In this document: positions 10,537 to 20,679 of the stretch, in pieces
How positions within the stretch are numbered: position 1 is the first letter of the stretch
How the letters are laid out: every line of letters begins with the position of its first letter
Assembly (NCBI GenBank): GCA_036346225.1
Contig: JARFIW010001483.1
Location: 763,543-827,542 of the forward strand
Length of the DNA stretch: 64,000 nt
DNA from: Platerodrilus igneus
Taxonomy: Eukaryota > Arthropoda > Insecta > Coleoptera > Lycidae
Reading direction: 5' to 3'
Made by a program: the position numbers and the translations under genes
Notes under the pieces: generated by a model
Databases searched by the model: none
Seen by the model: only the letters and a program-made list of their open reading frames with translations
What the model was told of the DNA's origin: nothing

Positions 10537-12165
10537 TGCTGTAATTATAGGGTTAATTTAGAGGTAGGTTAAGTCATTGGGGTCGTAGAATAAGCAAGGG
10601 AAACTCCCAAGCAACAGAAGCACGAAATTATAGATATTAGGAGAGTAAATAGGTTATTATAAAAATTATTAGTTGCGAGCACACTGTATATAGCAGTACA
10701 AACAATTAAAACACATATCCAAGTGTAGCTACTAGCAGAGATTAGAATTTAAAAAGGTAATGAAACGCATTAAAATTAAATCAGTGAAAAACCTGCATGA
10801 AGTGGCTAGATAAACGTTCATAAAGTGTGTAAAGATCTTATCGTAAACGCACGCAGAAATTATGCTCTATTTAAAAGCGTACATGATCTAAGAGAATTAC
10901 AGTTGTTCGAAAATCCAATTTATTGGGAAATAAACAAATACCGAATTTATTCAATTTAGATTAGAATAAAGCAAACAAACAAGACTACGTGCTCGATATG
11001 TACGAAGTTCCTGGGATTCCTGAAGTAAAAATAAGATATAACTATTGAATTACGTGACTTCAAGCACCGCGTCACACAATTAAAATACATACAATTGGTA
11101 AATTTTCCCAAACATAACAAGTGATAATATACTTGCCCTCGCCTAGCACGTGAGGCCAGCGAATCACAAACAAGAGTGGGACGATCTTATAAATATCTGG
11201 AGAATTGAATATCAAGTTAGTATACCTTGAAACTGGACAGTGACTATAATTGAAAGTGCCAAATATTTACGTGAATAATAAATATTTGTTAACAGTGAAA
11301 TTATAAAGTGTAGAATTGTGAAAATTATGCCGTATTTCTGAGACATAAGTAAATAAGATTTAGGAAATTATAACATTTCTAATAATAAATAAAACAGGGC
11401 TCTGAATGTCGATCTAAATTCCTCTCTGAAGGTTGATCTAAATTACTCTCGGAATGTAAATCTGAATTTACCATCTCAACTACCATCGGAATGACCATCT
11501 CAATTACGATATAAATTACAATCATAAATTACAAGTAAAATAATGTTACGATAGGAATCCAAATTACGAGACGCTACGATCAAAATACAATTTTGGAGAA
11601 TACTGCCTGGTCAAGCAAATTGATGATAAATAAACGCACCAATAACGATTTGGATATCGACTTCAATTCTTGTGAGCACCTATGAAAATTATTCAGGTTA
11701 GAGATTTTAATATGATTTATTTTTGAAACTGTTTTATCTCAAATATTTTTGATATGATTTATTTTTAAACTGTTTTATCTCAATCATAATTTAAAGTGTA
11801 AAAGCCGACAAAATGGGGGTTTCTTGCAAAAGTTTTATGAAAAGTTACAGACTGCTTGAAACGTTTCAATAAGTCTTTAAAGGTAATAAAAAGCTCGTTT
11901 TGCTGGCTTGATTTTCTAGTAATTTGACAGATGTATATGATATATAAAGTGAGAAGATAGTTAAAAGAGTTGTAAATATTCAATCATTATACTGTGTATT
12001 ATAGAAGTGCTTTATTTAATTGAATCAGCTAGTCGTGGCAAAAGATAATTATAAATTTACATTTTCACAAGTGTTTGAGTGATATAAGGGGCTGTGATAG
12101 AGTAACAGGGGTTATCACAGCATAAATTATTGCACCTAATCGTAGGGGCGGCGAATATCACAGCA
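10537..12165 (+). repeat. LTR 2 (shared middle LTR) of the gypsy array
   Basis: It starts TGCTGTAATTATAG after the polypurine tract and ends with ATCACAGCA. It differs from LTR 1 and LTR 3 by a 14-bp deletion near 11408-11415 and by a changed block near 11550. It shares the AGATCTTA insertion (about 10835) with LTR 3. The alternative right end, just before a TGG, is 12211. Confidence 0.8.
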
Positions 12166-12211
12166 TATTTATGGGCTGCTTAAGCCGTGGGGTGAGTTAA
12201 CACAGTAATTA

Positions 12212-12229
12212 TGGCGACCCAAAGTTAGG
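12212..12229 (+). promoter_or_regulatory. Candidate primer-binding site, internal B
   Basis: TGGCGACCCAAAG sits at the same place relative to LTR 2 as the candidate site after LTR 1. It differs by one base (GACC against GACG). The same doubt about the exact LTR end applies. Confidence 0.35.
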
Positions 12230-12414
12230 GGCGAGAACACCACGAAAAATAAATTAAAAATTGAAAAGGAAAATTAAGAATTAAAAAATTTGTAGAAACG
12301 AGAAATTAAAAAATTTAATTTTGTAAAAATACGAGTAAAATTTAATCTAAAAGGATTAGGAATTTAAAATCGGAAAGAATTTGAGATATTACTAATAATT
12401 TAAAAATTTTAAAA

Positions 12415-13730
12415 ATGGAAATGCCACAATTAACGAGGAGTCAAAGCGAGGAACAACCAACCTCACAATTATCTGAAATGATGTCGATTCTTTTAGCCTT
12501 AAACAAGAAAATGGACAAAACCGAAGAAAATATGGAAAATATTAAGGTGCAGATTAAGGAGAACGGAGAAAAGCTCGGTGCAGAAATAAAAATTATAAGC
12601 GACGGATTAAAGGAAAGTAACCGAACGATCGCGGAAATGCAGGTATATTTCGAAAATAAATTCGCTAGAATGATGTAGATAAAGTCAGAGACGAGGTCTG
12701 GAAAGTAAAACTAGATCAGGAAACATCTGAAAAAGAGACAAATGACCGTATTACAGACTTAGGTAAAAAGATGAGGGAAATTCAAGGAAATTGTGAATTA
12801 GGACTTAATGATGTGAATCGAGAGTTAGGTAGTTTAAAATCAGAATTTGAAAATGTGAGTAGAAATCAGGGATTACAACATACTAGGATAAATAGACAGG
12901 AAATTTCAATAGAACAATACTCCAAATTTTATGGAGACTACAAAATAAATCCAAAAATATTTTTAAATAATATCAGAAAATTAATACAGGGATCAACGGA
13001 TGAAAGGTATAATTTAAACTTCGTCAGATCAATTTTGAAAGGAAGCGCGGAGATATGGTTTGATTTAATAGAAAATGAAATCGGGACATTTCAAGAGTTT
13101 GAAAGTAGGTTTTTGAGAAAATTTTGGGGGGATAATCAACAATACAAGGCGCGAGATAATTTAATTACAGGGAAATACAATCAAAATTTAGGAATGACCA
13201 GAGAAACATACGCTATACAAAAATTCAGTTTAGCAAAGCAATTAGATCCGCCGATGGAAGAAACACAAATCATAAAATACTTAGCGGGACATTTTGGCGA
13301 AGAAATCAGACATTATGTAGTGATTCAAAACATAGTCAATAGGGAGATTTTCTTGGAATATTTACAACGTTGTGATGAGTAGGGACAAAGTCGTGTATTG
13401 GAAGGTAGGATGGCACCAAGACAGCGAGAGAGTTTAGACAGATTGCAAAGAAATACAGAAAATAATAGATCAAACAATAGGGGAAATTATGGGAGACAAT
13501 TTTATAGAAACAACCACAATAACTACTATAACAATAATTTTAGAAGGAACTGGAACACAAGAGACACTCCAAGAAGAGAAGCAGAGCGGACGAATCACGA
13601 CAGAAATATAAATCTGTGTATGATACAAACACAACATCGGGAACAATCGGCACAACCTATAAGAATGAATCGTACCTATGCAGAAGTTACGAGTCAGGCA
13701 AGACCATCTACGTCGTATCAGGATTTTTGA
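12415..13730 (+). pseudogene. gag: gag of gypsy copy B, broken
   Basis: It begins MEMPQLTRSQSEEQ and is better preserved than copy A. A 7-bp deletion near 12671 (in a GATGATG repeat) ends the first frame at 12678. The next frame runs to a TAG at 13380-13382 where copy A has TTG. The final part (13398-13730) is a basic, Asn/Arg-rich tail (NNYYNNNFRRN) ending YQDF. Such a tail may replace the zinc knuckles as the nucleic-acid-binding region; that is inference. Pol begins in the -1 frame relative to this tail, across GATTTTTGA. This suggests a programmed -1 shift at the gag-pol junction. Confidence 0.85.
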
Positions 13731-15095
13731 AAGAGAACAAACCAAGTAAGCCCTTAAAAATAAATGGATACGAACACCAGCGTAAATATATAAAATGTGA
13801 AATGGAAAAGGAAATGAATAAAAGCTTATTACCGATAATTAAATTAAGGATTGGAAATAGTCTAGGTGGAACACTCATTGATATGGGAGCTGAAGCGTCG
13901 TTAGTGTCTGAGGACTTTGTTGAACGGGAAAATTAATAGGGAACATGTTGCCCATGAGGAAATTTAATTTAATAGTACCAAATAGCAAGAGATTTGCAAG
14001 TGTGAACAAAATAATAGTTCTGGAATGCGAAATGGGTAAGATAATTTTGAGAATGAATTTATAATAGTGCCAGGGTTAAGAGTAGATGCAATATTTGGTA
14101 TTGTGCATAATAGATAAGTTGGGTTTAAAAATAAATGCCGAAGGTAAGGCAATAGATATAAAGGGGGAATATATAAAATGGGATGATGAGGAGAGCATTG
14201 AAGTTGAAGGAGACTGTATAAATATTAATAAATTTGAGAGTGAAGTTGATATAAAGGGGGATATTGATGATAATATCAAATGTCCAGAAGAAGTAAGTGA
14301 AAGGGTAGAGGCACTGTTAATAAAGAATTCAGAACTAATAATAAATAAATCCAGAATAGCAACGGGTTATGTGCATAAATTAGAAGTCGTTAATATGGAG
14401 CCGTTTAACACGAAGCTATATCCTATTCCAGCAGCGTATAGGGATAGAGTGAAGGTAGAGATAAATCAGATGCTAAGTGAGAGTATCATTGAGAAAGCAA
14501 ACACGCATTTTGTAAATGCTTTGGTTGTGGTTAAAAAGAATGATGACAGCATCAGATTATGTTTGGATGCTAGGAAAATAAATAAAAGGACCAAACCTCA
14601 ATACAGCAGTCCACCAACTATGGATACAATTTTGGCAACAATAGGTAATAAGAAAATATTTTCAAAGATAGACTTAAAGAATTCTTTTTGGCTTATTCCA
14701 CTGGAACGTGAATCCAGAAAATATACGGGTTTTTTGATAGAAGGGCAAATTTATCAATTTATCAATTTAAAGACCACTCCGCTTTGTGTTCACTACTCAA
14801 CACTAGATTTACAAACAATAGAATATACAGATGGGGTCTTTTACTACAAGATTTTGATTTCGAGATCAGATATATAAAAGGCAAAAACAATATTGTAGCA
14901 GATGCTCTTAGCAGAAATAAGATAAATAATAATTTAAAGTCAAATGACATATTTATAGCAATGCATAACTTAGTGAGAGATGAGTCGATATTTTCACATG
15001 GGAGAATTCTGGCAATGCAAGAAAATGATGAATGGATACAAAATATAAAGGATAGGTTAAAGGTAGATCCAAATTATAAACAGTTTAAAGATTAA
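13731..15095 (+). pseudogene. pol: pol of copy B: protease/RT/RNase H with internal deletion
   Basis: Protease reads TLIDMGAEASLVSEDF, keeping the Gly that copy A lost but with Met in place of Thr. A frame break near 14050 matches that of copy A. RT restarts at 14086 and retains RLCLDARKINKR and FSKIDLKNSFWLIP. After IEGQIYQF a deletion of about 734 bp (equivalent to copy A 7840-8574) removes the YMDD box, the thumb and the first half of RNase H. The join carries a small filler duplication of ATCAATTT. The RNase H tail (DFDFEIRYIKGKNNIVADAL) follows in another frame to 15095. This copy could not make an active polymerase. Confidence 0.88.
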
Positions 15096-15135
15096 TGGTT
15101 TTCTTATAAAATACTTAAATGGTGAAGACCTGTAT

Positions 15136-16200
15136 GTGCTCAACAAGGAATTGGCTGTATCAGTCATAAAAGAATTACATATCTCATATGGACATTTCGG
15201 GATTAGGAAACTGTGGTTAATGTTTCGAGAAAATTTCTATGCTCAGAGGGATCTGGGACTCATAAAAGAAACAGTGAACACATGTCATCTTTGCATGCTG
15301 GGTAAATACAAGAACCATGTGAATCAGAACGTCATTCAAAGCATTCAGGTGGACAATCCATTAGATCTAATTGTGGTACACTACCTAAGTAATTTAGTAC
15401 CCAGTAGGAAGAAAAATAAACATGTCCTAGTGATAGTGGATGTATTCTCAAAGTACACAAAGTTATTCCCCACTAGAGATTGTAACACAGTAGAAACGAT
15501 CAGAAAACTAGAGCAATTCATTGCAGAAGAAGGAAAATTCAAAAGAATACTGTCGGACAACGCAACATACTTTAATAATGTTAGGTTTGTGTCACACTGG
15601 GAAAACCAACAAATAGGGGTTGTTTTCTGTAGCATCCGTCATCCTCAAGGAAATGCTGTGGAGAGATACATTCAGGAGACCTGCAAGTTATTGCGCATGA
15701 TAACATACCAGGATCATCGAAGTTGGGAAATAAATTTACCAAAGGTGGAACGATTTATAAATCATACACCACATACAGTCACTGGAGAGTCTCCTATATC
15801 TTTAATGAGGAAGGTGTACCCAGATAGGCCCTGGGAAATTACAACAAGAGAGGAACACTTGGAGAGAAAATTACATAGAGTCAGGAGAAGGCTACAGGAA
15901 AAAGCACGAAAGTACGTGGACAAAATGAATGAAAAGATAAAGAAAAGAATTCCATTCCAAATAGGAGACAAGGTAATTATTAAAAATCTAAGAGTAGGAA
16001 GAAGACACCTGCATACATGTGCCAAGTTGCACTTACCCTACATAGGTCCATTTCTGATAAACAAGGTCGTAGGGGGGAACACTTATGAACTGAAGGAGGT
16101 AGACTCAGATCAGGGGAAAATTTCATGTAAATTTAATGTACCACTACAAGGAATAAGAAAACTATTGACAATGGAGAAAAATGTACATAATGTAAAATAA
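15136..16200 (+). CDS. int: Integrase region of copy B, open but D1-less
   Basis: This is an uninterrupted 354-codon frame, the longest intact pol piece in the array. The zinc-binding N-terminus has His15, His20, Cys50 and Cys53. The core shows Asp141 (LSDNATYF) and Glu176 (GNAVERYIQE), spaced as in D,D(35)E integrases. At residue 82, where the first catalytic Asp should be, the codon is CAC (His; VVHYLSNLVPS); copy A has the same codon. The C-terminal half is Lys/Arg-rich, with a GPY/F-like module (YIGPFLINKVVGG). In a live element this would be cleaved from a Gag-Pol precursor, so the first in-frame ATG or CTG is not a real start. It is probably inactive. Confidence 0.82.
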   Translation: MLNKELAVSVIKELHISYGHFGIRKLWLMFRENFYAQRDLGLIKETVNTCHLCMLGKYKNHVNQNVIQSIQVDNPLDLIVVHYLSNLVPSRKKNKHVLVIVDVFSKYTKLFPTRDCNTVETIRKLEQFIAEEGKFKRILSDNATYFNNVRFVSHWENQQIGVVFCSIRHPQGNAVERYIQETCKLLRMITYQDHRSWEINLPKVERFINHTPHTVTGESPISLMRKVYPDRPWEITTREEHLERKLHRVRRRLQEKARKYVDKMNEKIKKRIPFQIGDKVIIKNLRVGRRHLHTCAKLHLPYIGPFLINKVVGGNTYELKEVDSDQGKISCKFNVPLQGIRKLLTMEKNVHNVK

Positions 16201-16745
16201 ACTAGTGGAAATAGCGATATAATTATAAAATAGGATAGTTTAACAATAAATTAGAATAGGAAAAACATAGGATAGGACAATCATAAATTAGGATAGGAGA
16301 ATTAAATTAGGATATCATCATAAATTAGGATAAATTAGATAATAGTTATTGTACATATGGTAATATTTGAAGAAAACAATAGAGCATAGATAAGTGGGAA
16401 TAGATAAACAGGAGAAATATGAAGAGATGATACGTTGTATGAATTAATGAAAATGGGGAATGCATAGAGGGATAGGAATTAGGGAGATAAAATGCTTTAT
16501 ATAGACTCATAAACATAGAAAGAGACGTGTGTAAATAATGATCATTTTGAAAATAGCATAAAATATTAGGAAGGAATACATGTGTAGTTATAGAATAGGC
16601 GATATTAAAATAAGAATGGGAATGTAAAAATAATGCAGGAGTTGTGTACATAGTAAAGCGAAATAAAAATAAAATATTTTTAATTAATGTAAATTTTGTG
16701 TCACGCTGGGCGCCAAAACCAACATTTTTCAAAAACTTATTTTAA

Positions 16746-16756
16746 TTTGGGGGATT
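16746..16756 (+). promoter_or_regulatory. Candidate polypurine tract, copy B
   Basis: TTTGGGGGATT directly before LTR 3 is identical to the tract before LTR 2. Confidence 0.6.
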
Positions 16757-16758
16757 AA

Positions 16759-18407
16759 TGCTGTAATTATAGGGTTAATTTAGGGGTAGGTTAAGTCATT
16801 GGGGTCGTAGAATAATCAAGGGAAACTCCCAAGCAACAGAAGCACGAAATTATAGATATTAGGAGAGTAAATAGGTTATTATAAAAATTATTAGTTGCGA
16901 GCACACTGTATATAACAGTACAAACAATTAAAACACATATCCAAGTGTAGCTACTAGCAGAGATTAGAATTTAAAAAGGTAATGAAACGCATTAAAATTA
17001 AATCAGTGAAAAACCTGCATGAAGTGGCTAGATAAACGTTCATAAAGTGTGTAAAGATCTTATCGTAAACGCACGCAGAAATTATGCTCTATTTAAAAGC
17101 GTACGTGATCTAAGAGAATTACAGTTGTTCGAAAATCCAATTTATTGGGAAATAAACAAATACCAAATTTATTCAATTTAGATTAGAATAAAGCTAACAA
17201 ACAAGACTACGTGCTCGATATGTACGAAGTTCCTGGGATTTCTGAAGTAAAAATAAGGTATAACTATTGAATTACGTGACTTCAAGCACCGCGTCACACA
17301 ATTAAAATACATACAATTGGTAAATTTTCCCAAACATAACAAGTGATAATATACTTGGCCTCGCCTAGCACGTGAGGCCAGCGAATCACAAACAAGAGTG
17401 GGACGATCTTATAAATATCTGGAGAATTGAATATCAAGTTAGTATACCTTGAAACTGGGCAGTGACTATAATTGAAAGTGCCAAATATTTACGTGAATAA
17501 TAAATATTTGTTAACAGTGAAATTATAAAGTGTAGAATTGTGAAAATTATGCCGTATTTCTGAGACATAAGTAAATAAGATTTAGGAAATTATAACATTT
17601 CTAATAATAAATAAAACAGGGTTCTGAATGTCGATCTAATGAATGTCGATCTAAATTCCTCTCTGAAGGTTGATCTAAATTATTCTCGGAATGTAAATCT
17701 GAATTTACCATCTCAACTTCCATCGGAATGACCATCTCAATTACGATATAAATTACAATCATAAATTACAAGTAAAATAATGTTACGATTCCTGTAGAAT
17801 TTCAAATTACGAGACGCTACGATCAAAATACAATTTTGGAGAATGCTGCCTGGTCAAGCAAATTGATGATAAATAAACGCACCAATAACGATTTGGATAT
17901 CGACTTCAATTCTTGGGAGCACCTATGAAAATTATTCAGGTTAGAGATTTTGATATGATTTATTTTTGAAACTGTTTTATCTCAAATATTTTTGATATGA
18001 TTTATTTTTAAACTGTTTTATCTCAATCATAATTTAAAGTGTAAAAGCCGACAAATTGGGGGTTTCTTGCAAAAGTTTTATGAAAAGTTACAGACCGCTT
18101 GAAACGTTTCAATAAGTCTTTAAAGGTAATAAAAAGCTCGTTTTGCCGGCTTGATTTTCTAGTAATTTGACAGATGTATATGATATATAAAGGGAGAAGA
18201 TAGTTAAAAGAGTTGTAAATATTCAATCATTATACTGTGTATTATAGAAGTGCTTTATTTAATTGAATCAGCTAGTCGAGGCAAAAGATAATTATAAATT
18301 TACATTTTCACAAGTGTTTGAGTGATATAAGGGGCTGTGATAGAGTAACAGGGGTTATCACGCATAAATTATTGCACCCAATCGTAGGGACGGCGAATAT
18401 CACAGCA
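16759..18407 (+). repeat. LTR 3 of the gypsy array
   Basis: It starts TGCTGTAATTATAG after the polypurine tract and ends ATCACAGCA at 18399-18407. Similarity to the other copies runs on for 14 bp (TATTTATGGGCTGC) to 18421 and then stops abruptly. That continuation is odd for a 3' LTR and suggests either a later true LTR end or a truncated further unit. Confidence 0.8.
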
Positions 18408-18421
18408 TATTTATGGGCTGC

Positions 18422-19096
18422 AATGAAATTATTAAATATATGCCATGTTTCTGAAATTATTGCATTTATGACACAATATAAATGTCGCTTTAATTGACAG
18501 TTGGACATGATGTTGACATGAATTATATTATATGAGATGCGTGTGTGTGTGTGTCTCTTTTTGTATATATGGAAGTGTCTGTATATACTAGTAGGTGTAT
18601 ATGGTGTAGTTTGAAGATGTATTGAGGGTTGCGTCATTTTAAGTGGGAATTGTACTGTTAGATGGTATTTTAAAATTTAATAGATATGTATATATTGTAC
18701 TTAAATTATTGATATCAGTTTTCTTGTTCATACTTTTCGGATTATGGTAAATGTAACACATTTCCAAAGAGGTTCTCTTAGTGTAATTTGGTTCAATGGT
18801 CAGAATTTTTGTATTTGTAAAATCTGGTCTATCATCTTTTGTGTTGGAGTGAATGGTCAAAGCACATGACTTGGGCTTTACTCTGATATCATTTTTATTG
18901 TGCGTTATTCTTTGTCGTAGTTGTTGGGAAGTCTGTTCGATGTACGATTCTGTGCAGAATCGTACCGAATCATACCGAAACGTTAGGTGATTGATTAAAA
19001 ATTAAATTTTAATCTGTTGTTTGATTTGGACTACATCCCAAAGAAAAAACTTACATGTGTATTATACTATAAGTCTGACCAGTCCATTAATTATTA

Positions 19097-19143
<47 letters not shown>

Positions 19144-19219
19144 TATATGCCGAACAAAGTAACGAAACGGTTCTACCTACTAAGCCTACAGCTACAAAAA
19201 TCATGTATACTTCAAAAAA
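18422..19219. other. Noncoding DNA right of the gypsy array
   Basis: No gene is recognisable. A short (GT)n run lies at about 18540-18554 and an (AT)n tract at 19102-19138. The minus-strand frames at 18308-18637 and 18639-18860 have no recognisable motif, and the first overlaps the LTR 3 end. Confidence 0.55.
19102..19138. repeat. (AT)n microsatellite
   Basis: An uninterrupted run of AT dinucleotides, just beyond the 3' end of the minus-strand Tudor-like pseudogene. Confidence 0.9.
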
Positions 19220-20122
19220 CTAAGTTTTTTTAAGTTTCTTATATTGCTTGGCAATATTATTAATGTCTCCCCTTTTTATCTTAAACGGACCATTACCAAT
19301 TAGTAACAGTGGGCCCTAAAAAAATAATTTCTACTGACAATGTCTATGTCCTCATTTTTTGGCCATACAAATTCGTCTAGCTCAGCTTTAAGAAATTTGA
19401 CTTTAAATAAGTTGTCGTCGCCATTTACAATTTCAGTGACTCTCCCAATATACCATCGAAGTTCATAGCAAATAGCGTAATAATTTTCCAATGATATTTT
19501 TAAACTGATTGTGGGTTTTATTTCTCCAGATATATCTGAGATGTTCTCGGTGTCTGAGGAATCTCTTCTGAGGAAGTGTCAGAATAAGATTGGGCTAACT
19601 TATTTTTTTTCTAACGTTCTTTTGCTTTGGATTTTTAGTTGAAACATTTGGAGCGCTCTTTGTATTGCTCATAAATCGTCTTAGTCTGTCATTACTTAAT
19701 TTTCCTGATGATTCATCAAGAAGCCTACAATAGGACGGCTTTTTGACTACCATACATTTTTCGTTTGTACCGATTTGCAAGAAAGGAGATTCTTCTGATG
19801 GGTTATTTATATCGCCAGAAAAGTCTTTCAAATTCAAATTTTCTTTAATTTTGTGTGGAGTTAGCAAATTGTCAAGTGAGTTTTCTGCAAGACCAATAGC
19901 ATCACCAGGAAGAAAATTGTTATCAATGTGGACATCCTCGTTGTCGGAATTTTTATTGTAGTTAGCGTGGATATATTCTACATTGTCTGCAACTATACCA
20001 ATGTCCAGCCAATCGCCTGGCACTGCAAAAATTCCCAGTTTCTCAGTTTCCACTAGCCCGTCTGTAAGAGCTTGTTCAATGGTAGTTTTTATATTGATCT
20101 GTTCAATTTCTTCTAGTTTCAC
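19220..20122 (-). pseudogene. Element 1 second protein with Tudor-like segment
   Basis: Read on the minus strand, an Asp/Asn-rich N-terminal part of about 175 residues (from 20122; LGIFAVPGDWLDIGIV, SPFLQIGTNEKCMVVKK) leads to a compact C-terminal module. The module has ENYYAICYELRWYIGRV, KVKFLKAELDEFVWP and EDIDIV, then in a shifted frame GPLLLIGNGPFKIKRGDIN to a TAG at 19220-19222. The W-Y-I-G-R-V start and alternating hydrophobic pattern resemble a Tudor/SH3-like barrel, which is inference. Frame breaks near 19595 and 19315 make it a pseudogene. A second copy of the module is in element 2 (34580-35180). The gene follows a transposase-like gene on the same strand and is probably an accessory protein or a C-terminal part of it. 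Confidence 0.6.
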
Positions 20123-20404
20123 TATACCTGTAAAATATTGGGGTAAATTTCGAATAGCTAATTAGGAGAGAAAAGTGGACTGTATATCAATTTTAATGGA
20201 TATTTTAACAAACAACAAATAATTAATGTCTTTAATCAAATCAAGCGTTTACTAAAACACTCATCTGTTGACTATGCTGCCGTGCCGAGGAAAAAACGAT
20301 ACAACAAATAATACTCTTCTCTTTGGCGGTTGAAGCGAAGCACATTTATAACGATAGCGATGTTCTAAAAAAGACCAGCGGTTCATGTACAATTGCAATG
20401 CGAA

Positions 20405-20520
20405 CTGTTCGAAAGACAAATCGATTTTCTGTTGTGTAGAACGTGTAAGATAGTGACGCCGTCTGTTCGAGCGACGGATCGATTCTCTTCTATGTAGAAC
20501 GTGGATTTTCCAATCACTAC
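20405..20520. repeat. Two-copy 58-bp direct repeat, CpG-containing
   Basis: CTGTTCGAAAGACAAATCG at 20405 and CTGTTCGAGCGACGGATCG at 20463 open two tandem units that both end in TGTAGAACGTG. The stretch 20280-20590 is richer in CpG than the surroundings. It lies between the two minus-strand genes of element 1, so it could be an internal regulatory part or an insertion. Confidence 0.55.
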
Positions 20521-20679
20521 ACTATTTGCACATGCGGAGTAGTCGTTTATCACTCGCGGCACTGGTTGGCACGTGCTTCAAGTAAAACTAAGGAAATTCC
20601 ACTCTAATAAATTTAAATATACCATGGCGAATTTGAATAATCAACAAACTCAATGTAAAATAAAATGTAGCTATCATAT

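Larger units (their letters stand above)
3624..18421 (+). mobile_element. Tandem Ty3/gypsy array: LTR-internal A-LTR-internal B-LTR
   Basis: Three near-identical LTR blocks (from 3624, 10537 and 16759) bracket two near-identical internal regions. Each internal region has gag, protease, RT, RNase H and integrase sequence in the Ty3/gypsy order, all on the plus strand. Neighbouring units share the middle LTR. This structure arises by LTR-LTR recombination or by recombination of cDNA into an existing copy. Both pol regions are dead. No envelope-like frame occurs between integrase and the 3' LTR. The array abuts the mariner element on the left, and the third LTR ends at a breakpoint on the right, after which unrelated DNA follows. 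Confidence 0.9.

Noticed and set aside
19743..20165. Plus-strand frames opposite the Tudor-like pseudogene
   Set aside because: The minus strand carries the recognisable protein blocks, repeated in element 2; the plus-strand frames are their complement.
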